Below are positions 1 through 10,187 of a stretch of DNA of 64,000 nucleotides, in pieces. The stretch is from NCBI RefSeq assembly GCF_000516985.1, contig NW_006917093.1, forward strand, positions 5,038,316 through 5,102,315, written 5' to 3'. Each line of letters opens with the position of its first letter. Position 1 is the stretch's first letter. The notes beneath the pieces were generated by a model. That model searched no databases. It was not told where the DNA came from and saw only the letters and a list, made by a program, of their open reading frames with translations. Source of the stretch: Pestalotiopsis fici W106-1. Its lineage: Eukaryota; Ascomycota; Sordariomycetes; Amphisphaeriales; Sporocadaceae. Position numbers and translations under genes: made by a program.

Positions 1-1
1 C

Positions 2-996
2 GATCAGATTGGCATCATCCTCCACCTGGGCTGTATTCTGCCAGCCTCGTTGCTGGCGTGCGTACAGTTCATCCCCGTAATAAGGCACAAGGCCATCATT
101 GTACACCGGATCAACGGCTGGCTTGTCCTCCTACTGAGCGTGATCGCCACTGTTGGCGCCTTCTTGATGGCCCGTAACAGCGTCGGAGGTGGCATTGATG
201 TCCAGATGGGTATTGGCGTGATTGGTATCATGTTTGTGGCATCTTTGATTTTGGCCGTTGTCAATGTGAAGCGTCTTCAGATTGAACAACACCGTGCTTG
301 GATGCTGAGGGCTTGGTTTTACGCTGGTAAGTATGGGACCTATCACACAAGCACGTTTCTTCGTTTCATACTACAAGGAAACAGTCCGAGCAGAAAATTA
401 ACGTATACCTCTGGTGATGTAGGAACCATTATCACCATGCGCATCATCCTCATCCTCTCTGCCATGATAATTTCCAGCATAGGCGGCTATTATCACACTC
501 AGCCCTGCGATAAGCTTGAGTATATGCTTGGGAGTGCCAATGCCACGAGGAGCCTGTATCCAGAGTGCGCCAGCTATTTCTCTGGCGCAAACCCAGCTCA
601 ACAAGCAGTCGTGGCCGCCAATTTCAATGGCAACGTTGCAGAGATTGGATCCAGTTTTAACGCAACCTTTGGGCCAGCTTTCTGGTTGGCGTTTGCCCTA
701 CACGCCGTGGGAATAGAGATTTATGTGAGTTTTGATGCGGACATAGCCCGAAAACGTCCTTTTCAGTATGGCGAAACTAACATGCAAATTAGCTACACCT
801 TACACCGGCAGAAGCCGAGCGCCTCAGGAACGTATCTTACCAACGCCAGGTCGAGGCTGGGATGAGGTATCCAGGCCGAGCTGGTCTCACCGCCGATCGA
901 TTGGGCGATGCCGAGACCTGGAAGCCAAAGAAAGATGGAAAAGAGACAGACCTGTCTGCTGATTCGGAGTCTCAGCTCCAGGCTCCTTCCCGATAA
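2..996 (+). CDS. DUF2306-type fungal integral membrane protein (5' end missing)
   Basis: Partial gene: the reading frame is already open at the left edge, so the N-terminus lies outside the window. Exons are 2-326, 423-724 and 793-996. Intron 1 (327-422) has a GTAAGT donor; intron 2 (725-792) has a GTGAGT donor and an ACTAAC branch site. The first two exons encode several hydrophobic helices, including ILHLGCILPASLLACVQF, a WLVLLLSVIATVGAFLM stretch and a final FWLAFALHAVGIEIY. The spliced C-terminus reads LTPAEAERLRNVSYQRQ and then GRAGLTADRLGDAE, a soluble tail I associate with fungal DUF2306 membrane proteins. The biochemical role of the family is not established. Intron 1 is 96 nt with no in-frame stop, so its retention would add 32 residues rather than truncate the protein. 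The neighbouring AIM41 gene is convergent. Exon structure is fairly certain, family name from memory. Confidence 0.75.
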
Positions 997-1337
997 TTGC
1001 TCCTTGAACGTCAGACTATCCCGTTCTAGATTCTAGTAGATGTTCGTCGCTAGACGTCAAAATCAGCATCTTGAACGGGTCGGTCTGATGAAGGGTGAAT
1101 TATTTATGCAGCGACTGATAGAAACTGTTACGAACCTAGACAAGACCGCAAGAATTGAGTGGTGCATTTTTACATCTATTGAGCTGCCATTTGGGCCCCC
1201 CTTCTCTTTATAAGTGACTGGATGCGCTTTCCTTTTATGTCATCTCATGAGCTCTTGGGCTCTGATTATATGTTACATGTTGTGTACAAATTTTCTAGCT
1301 TTATTGCATGAGACACCCTCCCTATGAAAGGTCCTTT
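997..1337. other. Convergent intergenic region between DUF2306 gene and AIM41
   Basis: About 340 bases separate the two stop codons. They must hold both 3' UTRs and polyadenylation sites. I see no further gene or repeat here. Confidence 0.6.
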
Positions 1338-1931
1338 TTATCCAATGACTTCCTTGACAATCTTGGCTAGCTCGGCCTTCTCGACACTCTTGCCCTCGAG
1401 GGGTCCATTGGGAGCGAGCAGCTGCTTCATGACGTCTCCCAACTTGGCCTTGCTCTGGGCGCCCTCGCTGGTGAGCGCCGTCACGACGCCAGCCACCACA
1501 GTCCGCAGCTCGTCCTCGCCGAGCACCTGGATGCCGCTGCCCGAGACGTACTCGTTGAGAATGACAATCTGCTCCTGCTCCTTGTCGGCGAGGTCGGCGC
1601 GGCCGGCGCCCGAGAACTCGGCGGCGGCGTCCTCGGAGGCCTTGGCCGTCTTGCGCAGCAGAGCGACGAGCTGGGCGTCGGTCTGGATTGGGTTCGCCGT
1701 CTTGGAGGCGTTGAGGGTCGCGGCCAGGATCGAGCGCAACACGGTCAGCCGCGCGGCGTCCTTGGCCCGCATGGCCGTCTTGAGGTCGCCCTTGAGCTTT
1801 TGCAGCAGCGGCGGCGGCGGCGGGTCGGACGAGTAGAAACGCACCAGACGGCGGGAGGCGGTAGGGTATGAGGGTGCCGGGCGGGCGCGCATGAAGCTCG
1901 AGGCGAGCCGTCTCGACATGAAGGCGGCCAT
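1338..1931 (-). CDS. AIM41: AIM41-like mitochondrial GatB/YqeY domain protein
   Basis: Single exon, 197 residues. The N-terminus (MAAFMSRRLASSFMRAR, then more Arg/Ser to RRLVRFYSS) is a classic amphipathic mitochondrial presequence. It is followed by a proline run and the YqeY/Aim41 domain (about residues 43-197), with KLKGDLKTAMRAKDAARLTVLRSIL, the QEQIVILNEYVS helix and a C-terminal KSVEKAELAKIVKEVIG. YqeY domains resemble the tRNA-binding tail of GatB. The yeast homologue Aim41 is mitochondrial with poorly defined function. I chose the ATG at 1931 because it has the context CACCATGGC and starts directly at the presequence. An upstream in-frame ATG at 2018 would add 29 residues before the presequence and is less likely. 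Length matches fungal Aim41. Confidence 0.85.
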   Translation of the reverse strand: MAAFMSRRLASSFMRARPAPSYPTASRRLVRFYSSDPPPPPLLQKLKGDLKTAMRAKDAARLTVLRSILAATLNASKTANPIQTDAQLVALLRKTAKASEDAAAEFSGAGRADLADKEQEQIVILNEYVSGSGIQVLGEDELRTVVAGVVTALTSEGAQSKAKLGDVMKQLLAPNGPLEGKSVEKAELAKIVKEVIG

Positions 1932-3477
1932 GGTGATGCGACTTTGGTCGGATGTGATTGAGAGGGAGCCAGGAACAGCAAGCCGAGAACGAGACGTATG
2001 ACGGGGTAATAGCTCCAAAGCTATCCGCAGAGCTTCGACTAATACAATAAATCCGCTGACAAGTGACAGGCTTGATCACTACAGCCCAATCTAAACCTGG
2101 GGAGAAAATGGTTCAATGTGAAAAGCGAATTGGATTGTACACAGCTGGTCCGTCAAGGTAAAGATGATTCGAAACTCGACCTATCAGTCGCACTGACGAT
2201 GAAAGCTCAAGGACGAGGAAAATTTACAGCCAGCTGTTGATTGGTCAAATCACGTCTCCGGGGATGCATGGGGAGCTCAAGACGGGTCCAGGGCCCTTGC
2301 AGCAGGCCCCGGATTGCGGGATAGGTGCCGGAAACAGACGCTAGCTTAGCAACCAACTACCCGGTAGGTAAACAACTATTTTCTCACCTGGCGAGCTCTG
2401 GATGACTTGTACATATTTCGTGGAATATCTAAATTTATAGAAAGCTCACGGCTCCAATATTTCACTTATCCATTGTCTGATAGACTTGGAAAGCAGACTC
2501 TGAGACTTGGAGACGTTCTCGTGTCACTGTTTTTATTGTTTGAAGCATGTCTACGGGAACAACTTGTTAAATGAGGTTGAAGGACCAACGACTAGCCTGG
2601 AGTGCCACGGTGCATATCATCTATGGTGATATGTGCGCAATCTCGTATCTGCTCGGGTCGAAGCAAATTGGTTTGATCCTGTTCCTGGCTGTCATCGTTG
2701 CAGTAGGTGCTGTTGTCAGCGAAGCCCGTCCGTCACATGGCGTCTCCAGTAATTGTGTCATGGGCATTTCTAGATACACAGAGAGTTCACTATAATATTA
2801 GAAGCAGGCCAAAGACTTTCATGGCTGAATTTTACAATGCGTATAACTGTAATCAAAAGTCCATGGCCAGGTAAGTTTCATTAAAGATAGAATTCGCAAG
2901 GGGTTGGCCATACTATGACCACGTATCCAAGTTTACTACGTTTGTGGTAGGAACATTACATTACCCACCACCCACCGCCACCGCTGATTATCGCAATAGT
3001 CTCGATCCTCGGCCCCCAATCATCTCCTCCGAAGCTTTTCTTCATTGGATGTTGCTCATCCCACGTACCTGGCTCATATTCCCCTAAAATGCCGGCAGTA
3101 ATCTTGAGAGGGAGGGGGAGATAGACTTTGGAAACGGTCGTGTGCAATGTTGGAAGCCACGGGGGAAACAGGCCCGGAGCTCTAAGCTTGAACATTGTGT
3201 AAACTTTAAATCAACCACTTCCCATGTATCATCGCCAAGGCACATTCCACGTACATATCTGACTTATTACCTTCATTGCTGCCTCTTTGCCCATCACCAT
3301 GCTCACTCGGACTTTCTTACATTCGCAACGTCGATTACATATCCTTCATCTTCTTTCACCATCCAGATTCAACTCCATGATACCGTGTTAAATGCTTGTC
3401 ATCGACAAATTATCCCTTCCCGAGCGCCCAAACTTGAGACATCAAGATGTCAATACGCCAGATCTCGTACCATGGCC
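1932..3477. other. Intergenic region between AIM41 promoter and LaeA-like 3' end
   Basis: About 1.5 kb containing the AIM41 promoter on its left side and the methyltransferase 3' UTR on its right. Short open frames exist (for example 2571-2795 on + and 2956-3195 on -) but they have no recognisable domain. The second ends in a glycine/tryptophan run made by a CCACC-type simple repeat near 2960-2985. I see no supportable gene. Confidence 0.5.
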
Positions 3478-5083
3478 TTATCGTTTGCGACCTATTGCTA
3501 CATAGCTATTAAAAGTTAGCAAAGTTCCAATCTTTCTAGCTCTGGGCGAGACGCTTACACGGTGAAGTACGGCTGTTGAGTTGAAAGAAGTGTCAGCTCC
3601 AATTGGTTTGCAAAAGCCGCGCGCCATGCTTACTTTGAATGCCGGATTGCCAGCTTCGACCCTGGCCTTCTCTACCAATTCAATGAAATTCTCAATAGGC
3701 ATCCTGCAACGTCATCAGCATTCACCAGATCACGTATGAGATGGCCATGGTGGAAGGACATGAATACATACCTGAGTCCCCGGCGAGATGTCATTGGCCA
3801 TAGAGCGAGCGAATACAACAGCTCGTCCACGTTCGCCTTGTTCCAGGCGCCCAGTTGACGTTCTTGAGCATCTGTGTGCCATCACGCATTAGCTGTGTCA
3901 GGTGCTGTCGGGTGTTTTGAGGCATACCCGTAGGCCATTCGCACAGCGGCAACTCAAATGATGTCTCTTCTACATCGACAAAGCCACCAGCTCGGAGCAG
4001 TGCCCCGAGGCGCATTCCTACTCGTGGGTCCTTTCCCAGTCGAGACATTGCTTCCATATATCTACTGCTCCATTGCCGCAGAGCACCATCTTGGTCATAT
4101 TTCAGCTTTCGTCGTACCTAGGCTCGAGCAGACACACAAAACTCACCATCTGGATAGTTGCCGCTCGGACATTGTACATTGAGGTAGATCTCAAGGCATT
4201 GCACCCAGCCGTTCCGAACCAGCACACGCCGTATCTCTCGGATGTATTGGCTCCATCGATCAGCATTGATACCGTCGTTGACCATTCTGCTTTGCACTAG
4301 ATCAAAATAACCATTCTCGTAGGGAATACTGTATGCAATCCATCAGCACTTGGTGGGCATCGTGTCGCTGCGCATGAGGGACTACCCACGATTCATTCAG
4401 ATCGCACTGATACTGGTACAAATTGTTTGGTGTCCCAAAAGGCATCATCAAGGTCGACACATCGACAGCGTGAACCTGACGTGCACGTATTAGCAACTCT
4501 GATGTCGTGGTACCGAAGCTTGGGCACCAGAGAGGAGAAAAAAGTTGTTGTTTTTCTTCTGGTGCTCCTTGGAAGTGAGTTTTACGCCAATGGGTGCATA
4601 TATGTTTTTACGGTCACTTGGGTCCTGATTGTGTATCGAAGGGGCTCGAATGAGTGGTTTATGATCGCTCGTCAAATATGGTTGAAGAAGAAGGATATCC
4701 CACCTCACAATTTGGATAATTATGGGCAACGTCAATTGCCCAACTTCCATTCCCTGTTCCGCAGTCGAGTGTTCGGCGCAAAGCTTGGGGATTCGGCAAT
4801 ACAAGACGATTCGTTTTCATCATGATTATCTGATGCATCCACATCAGTCGCTGATTTTCTTGCTGTCAAATGTCAGTATGGCCCTTCAGCCCATGGAGAC
4901 TTCGTACCTCATCAACAGGAACGAAATATGCTCTATTATCACGGGATAGGCGATGGTAGTACCGGCCATGATATTCGAATGTTTCGTCATGTTCCTCGGG
5001 GAGTTCGTCGAGTTCGTCGCTACTAGGCGATTAGCGGATCAAAAACCCAGCATTGCAACTGCATCAGAATCTTACTCTTCCAT
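3478..5083 (-). CDS. LaeA/UMTA-like SAM-dependent methyltransferase (10 exons)
   Basis: No single long frame exists here; the gene appears only after splicing nine short introns. Exons on the minus strand: 5083-5076, 5022-4908, 4862-4704, 4475-4390, 4328-4147, 4089-3928, 3871-3772, 3703-3634, 3572-3559, 3505-3478. They add to 924 nt, 307 residues, with every junction in phase. The start ATG at 5083 has an in-frame TGA directly upstream. Key motifs: GRYYHRLSRDNRAYFVPVDE near residues 20-41; SAM motif I LDCGTGNGSWAIDVA near 73-87; VHAVDVS (motif Post I); FDLVQSRMV; the RRVLVRNGWVQ strand; LGAWNKANVDELLYS; and the C-terminal YVAIGRKR. These order as in LaeA-like fungal methyltransferases, which include regulators of secondary metabolism and many enzymes of unknown substrate. 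I cannot say which this is. Intron 3 (4476-4703, 228 nt) is long with a weak GTGGGA donor; the others are 45-68 nt. No biosynthetic core gene is next to it. Confidence 0.82.
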
Positions 5084-6814
5084 TTCTCAACAAAGAGACA
5101 GCGGAACGTGTGTTCTTGGACTGGTACTGTGAAAACAACGTTAAAGTTTTGTCTTGCTCGAAAAGAATCCCAACACCGAAAGATCAACTTGCCAGCAGAA
5201 CCCTCGAATAAGAAACCATGATTATTTTTCCTTTATCAAAACATTTCAGTATGGTCGGCCACAGCCAATAGCAGGCCATTGCGACTTGGTCCGCTTCTCA
5301 GAAGCTATGTACAGAAATTTACCGATAGAGGAGTGGCTGCATAGAGCGCCCCTGACGAACACGTTACCAGCGCTAAGCAATTGCTTCTACCCATGGCTTG
5401 CTGCCGATCTCTGGTAGTACAAACTCGAGACGCCCCCATTGCCATCTTGGGGGGTGTCTATAAGAATGGAGCCACTGTCGGCTGGGTGCTCGCATCGAAC
5501 CCTTCCAGAAGAGCGTATGCGCTGTCACGAGAACGTATCACGATATCATGTCAGATCCTGCAATTACTCGGGCAATTTATTTTTGGTACAGTCCCCTTTA
5601 TTGGCTCGGCACGGTCACGACAACCCCGTCAAAGGCAATACCGAAGTAGAATTGAACAAGGTACAAAGGTATATGGAGTTGATCGTCTCAAAGTCCCAGG
5701 GTCTTTTCTATTTTGAAATAATTTCCTGGGCAGATATCCTGGAGATTCACAAGGGAATTCCGAACCAAATACCAGCGGGTTGCAATAATTGCGCTTTGCG
5801 GGTGCTGTCTCGTCGAAGTCAGTTGGAGATAGTGTACACGAAATCCTACATGATTACCTCCTTTCTCGGCATCGCCAAAGTCGAAAAGCCCCTGCTGGGC
5901 CAAGAACCGCAAGAGACTCCAAAGTTCAGACAGGAATGCACGTATGCCCAATCCTAGTTGTGGGCGACACATGGCAATTATGCATTATGCGAAGGGAAAA
6001 CCTTGTTTCGCGGCTGTTCGATTGGGCGGCTCTGCGGATGGTCCATTAGAACGCGGGTGATGGAGGAATCGTGTGCAGTAAGCGAAGCTGTCGATCCCAC
6101 GCAGCAATGAGCGAAGCATAATACATCTTGCCTGATCACCAATCTAACAAAACCACCGACGGATTCTATATCAAACCAGGTAACTCGATCTTCACAATTA
6201 CTGGCCTCGATGAAATGACTCTGCAAACCAAGTCTTCTTCGACCGAACCGCCGCTTTCGAATCGATGATTCAAAAGACGGGTGGCCGGAATTTATCAAAT
6301 GTTTCAGAGACTACCTAGATCGGCAAGCTCTGAAGATCAGCAGAGGGACTTTTAAGCCATCAATACATCAGTGGATAAAGCGTGGAGTATCCGTCAGAAC
6401 AAGGGTATTCTATGGGTTAGGATTCCGATCCTTGCGCTGCACATATAGTCATGGTAGGCAAGGGTTGGGCACGTTGCTCGGGATGTTTATCCAGCTTCGA
6501 AGTTCCAGAAAGTCGGGTCCTGGTTCAACGTCTTTACTCTGGAGAAGTGGCTGTCGCTAAATGATGCAGAACCTATACGCGAATACGCCCAACGTCTGTC
6601 CGCATTACCAAGAACATTCTGTTAAAACCGGTAGAACAAAAGTGCTCATCGAGACTATGCGCTCATATGGAACATGGACATGATGAGAAAGAGGCAAAGG
6701 TGCAATTTATAGCATGATGACTCGACATCTAACTGCAAGCCAGCAGACGGTCTGAATGCTGAAGCCATATCGGCTTGTCGTTCCTGGTGGGCGCGGGGAA
6801 GCCCTAAAAGAAAA

Positions 6815-6836
6815 AGAGAGAGAGAGAGAGAGAGAG
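6815..6836. repeat. AG dinucleotide microsatellite
   Basis: Eleven uninterrupted AG units, preceded by an A-rich tract. Confidence 0.9.
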
Positions 6837-7300
6837 TATCGTGGACTGCGTTGAAGACAGTCAACCCTCCAAGGATCGGCACGAAGACCCCCCGCTGTTC
6901 AGTACTCCATCCATAAACTGGTCGATAATGACTGCTGGTGGAGTGCTCGGCCTTTGCATAACAGGAGGTTTCAATGCTTGAGGCGCTACCGTTATGGCAT
7001 TCTGGAGCATTGTGGGCTTAATATCATATCAGAGGCGGTGTACTACCTAGTTTGGAAAACGCCAGAGACAAGAAGACGGAGTTGCCGGTTTCAATGCTCT
7101 TACTACATACTACGTGACAGTGGGCACCATGGCAGGAGTCCGAGCATCAACGATGCCTACATACGATGCCACTGAACTCAAGAAGGATACATCAATTTGT
7201 GGCAACTCCGGCGAGGCCGAAAGATGCAAGCACGCCCGTCTGTATCCGCCTGTCCACCCAGCCATCAGTGCAATTGTTTCCGGATTCTCGGTTCAGTAGA
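6830..7300 (+). pseudogene. Possible degraded coding remnant, unidentified
   Basis: One forward frame contains two hydrophobic, glycine-rich blocks: TAGGVLGLCITGGFNA, and GVAGFNALTTYYVTVGTMAG. A block reading GATVMAFWSIVGLISYQRR sits between them. The frame is broken by a TGA after the first block and a TAG before the second, and stops at 7298-7300. The composition is membrane-protein-like and differs from the surrounding noise. I do not recognise a family, no start codon or splice pair rescues it convincingly, and chance cannot be excluded. Confidence 0.2.
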
Positions 7301-7654
7301 CTGTTTGGGAATGGTTTGCCCAAAACGTCGGCTGACGAGAGAGCAGTAGGAGGAGACATTTGACAGGACCCATGCATTAGTCAATTGACATTCGTCACCA
7401 AGACACTGTGTTTTCAACTCCACATATCACCAGTCAAAACACTTAATCTCGAAAGAACAAAAATAAAAGAAATAACTCTAAGAAAATCCAATCTATTGTA
7501 TAACTTCCAAATTATTTTTCACATTTTTTATGGTAGACTTATGGCTGTATGAAGTTAGGCTATCAGCCAGCGAATGTCAATTGACTAATGCATGGCTCCT
7601 GTTGACTGATCGGGATGCCCATGGTTAGTTATGTCAAACTACCATCTATACAAT

Positions 7655-7676
7655 CCCTACCTACCTACCTACCTAC
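7655..7676. repeat. CTAC/ACCT tetranucleotide run
   Basis: Five tandem CTAC units. The same TACCTA/TAGGTA motif recurs in other intergenic parts of this window (13240-13394, 26430-26455, 46020-46040, 53080-53160). Confidence 0.8.
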
Positions 7677-8509
7677 ATACAGTATCTGGCATGGTAGTAG
7701 GTATCTATCCATCCATTCCCCCAACCTTGACCGACCTTGTAGGTGCACAAAGTACGATACGCTAGCGTCAAACGTTTCACAAGAAAATACATCGCAACTC
7801 CTTCGGAGCATGGGCTATTTTCGGCGGGGTGCTCGCTGTCAGGTTAATGAGGCTCAATCACCCGCAGGACGTGGGATTTCCATCAAATCCCCCTGATGGA
7901 TGATACCCCTGTTTGACAGAGAGCTTCTAGAAGGACCTCGCTTTTCCCCAACACTCTACACAGTACATTACAGACCCAAGCATGAGGCAAACCAATCGCC
8001 GGTAGGTGAAGCAAGACCCTCTCACTACCTCCCACTGCTCCCTGCGCCCACAAAAGAGCCGCTCGCAAGGAGAAGGGGGAAAGAAAGAATTTGAAGAGAG
8101 AAAAAAAAAGTACCAGCCAAAAAGGACACTGATTGGATTTTACGGCTGTGATACCCACACCACGGCAAGGACAGGGGCGGCGTTGTGGTGCTGTTTGTGA
8201 TTGGATACCCCCGAGCCTCGAACCCAGATGGAGAAGGACCCTGGCAACTACCCGAGTTGAACTCTCTGTCAATTGGAGTTCTTTTTGGGCAGATCGCTTC
8301 CATGTATTGTGGGTTGGCTCCCTATGTAGTATGTTGCTGACCGTTCCCTGCATGCGATGACGGCAGCAAAATCCAGGTTCCAGTTTGTCGGGCCACGCTA
8401 ATCAGCCAGCAAGGATCATGTAGTTCTGCGTGGAGCAGCACTACTACTAATGTACACGCAGCATTATGTATATTAGCCATTTCCATTCAACTCATCGACA
8501 TGTGAGTAT

Positions 8510-8528
8510 GTGAGTGAGTGAGTGAGTG
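8510..8528. repeat. GAGT tetranucleotide microsatellite
   Basis: Four to five tandem TGAG units. Confidence 0.85.
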
Positions 8529-8594
8529 TACACTACCTCCCTCTATCCGACTCACTCACTCTAGACAGTTGGGTACAAAGTCTACGTGTACATT

Positions 8595-8619
8595 TCCCCC
8601 CCCTCCCCTCCCCTCCCCT
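8595..8619. repeat. CCCCT pentanucleotide tract
   Basis: A run of C followed by four CCCCT units on the + strand. The complementary strand is AGGGG-rich, which resembles fungal stress-response element cores, but no gene starts nearby to make that meaningful. Confidence 0.75.
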
Positions 8620-9675
8620 GCTTCCCAAGCCAGGTGGATATTTTACTCGGACACATGCAAACCCACTCTCGGTTGCTCAACCATATTGCAAACTATGATA
8701 GGTGCTATGACCCATTCTCTGCCAAAAGTGCACTCTAACGGCACTCCCCTCTGCTTCCCCTCGCTTTCTTGACTGCGCTTTAGCTTGTGTATATTGTATA
8801 TTGCTTCATACGTACAGAGTGTGTAGCAATATCCCCAAAAAGTCCCTGGTGGGGATCATCATATCCGCTCAGCATAACAACAAACGCCTCCATATGCCAT
8901 AGAAACTCATTAACATTGCCTTGGCTGACGGGCTTACTATCCGACCGACGGGACACGCGTGTCCGGCTCAGCTCTCCGGCTCATAATTCATGACATGATT
9001 GTCCAAGCAAAGCCATGTCAGCAGCTCCCCGCGCTGCTATGAGAATCGACTCATCATCCTACAACACGTTGAGCGGCCGATTAGGATTCATCAAACTAGA
9101 TTCCCGCCATCAGCACAGAACATGTTTTCCCCACTGAACAATTGCTCTCAGCTTCGGATCCCTCTCCGAAATTTAGGCACTTATTTTCCATACAGAGGTG
9201 AGATCTGGTGAACGCACACTAGCTCATGCACTGAAGCTGGTCGGCATCCTTCGGAGCCGTGCCGTAGAGCGAAATGTTCTGCTGATGTTGCTGCCGAGGG
9301 GACAGCAAGAGGCTGCTTTTTTACCTGTCACTTTGCACTCACTATCTTGTGTTTTTGTGTCAAGATCCAGATAAATTAAAGGAAGCAATTACAGAAAACT
9401 CCCAATAGCATCTATATCCCTGAAAAGCTGCAAATATCATGGCCATGAAATAGGCATCTCATGTCCACAGAGGTTGCTGGCATCGTTCAGGGCATCTACG
9501 TACTGATGCCTAGTGCCCGCCAAGGAAGAGAAATGTTGTAATCTACCCTACTTGGATCAGTAATCAGCAACTGTGCGGCGCTGCCCAGAGACTACTGCCT
9601 AGAAATGGCAAATCACCGGGCTCCCTACATTAGAGGGCAACGTTTACCACAACCCGTACATTGGCTTTTGACTCG

Positions 9676-9700
9676 AAAAAAANAAAAAAAAAAAAAAAAA
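9676..9700. repeat. Poly-A run with ambiguous base
   Basis: About 24 A with an N at 9683. This is the only ambiguity code I noticed in the window, and it marks a homopolymer that the sequencing could not resolve. Confidence 0.95.
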
Positions 9701-10187
9701 CGCACATCACCGCTCGGTAAATATTGGAACAAGAAAAGTTGGCTAAGAGGGCTTGGTGTTAGTTAGAACAAATCCATTCATACTTTCCAGTACAAGTATA
9801 ATCACCTTTCATTGCAGAAACAACAATCATTGCCCATAGTCATGGATGATGATTATATGCCATTAACCTCCCTTGTCTCCAAGTCGAATACAAGCGCGCT
9901 TAGGCGGTGCCTCGTCACAAGTTAAGCATGTAGTACATGTCATATGATTGAGAGGTGAACCAAGGAGGAGAGAGAAGGATAAAGACCAAAGGAACTCCAC
10001 AAGCCAATACTGGAGATCCGCAAGAGAGAAAAATAAGCCAAAGCCAGCAATGGAGTCGCTCGTCCTTGTCTAGTCTGATGCACCATGTCTTTTTTGTGGT
10101 TTAGACCGAACCAATTTATACTCCAGAACGCGATAAATTGTGCCATAAGTCATGCTTCCCATGGGGATCTCAACGCCAGTGGACCTT

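Larger units (their letters stand above)
5084..10187. other. Gene-poor 5.1 kb region upstream of the methyltransferase
   Basis: Contains the promoter of the methyltransferase at the left end and the LSB6 3' UTR at the right end. Between them there are only short overlapping open frames on both strands without domains, plus several simple repeats (AG near 6815-6836, CTAC near 7655-7676, GAGT near 8510-8528, CCCCT near 8595-8619, and a poly-A run with an ambiguous base at 9683). A + frame at about 6830-7300 reads like degraded protein-coding sequence and is listed separately. I found no intact gene. Confidence 0.5.

Noticed and set aside
2571..2795. 74-codon forward frame with a hydrophobic segment
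   Set aside because: No domain, no signal-peptide layout and no splice partners; expected by chance in a region this size.
2956..3195. 79-codon minus frame ending in a Gly/Trp run
   Set aside because: The ending is produced by a CCACC-type simple repeat. The middle looks protein-like, but there is no recognised motif and the start context is poor.
5439..5957. 172-codon forward frame upstream of the methyltransferase
   Set aside because: Composition is like the other two frames and I found no recognisable motif or continuation by splicing.
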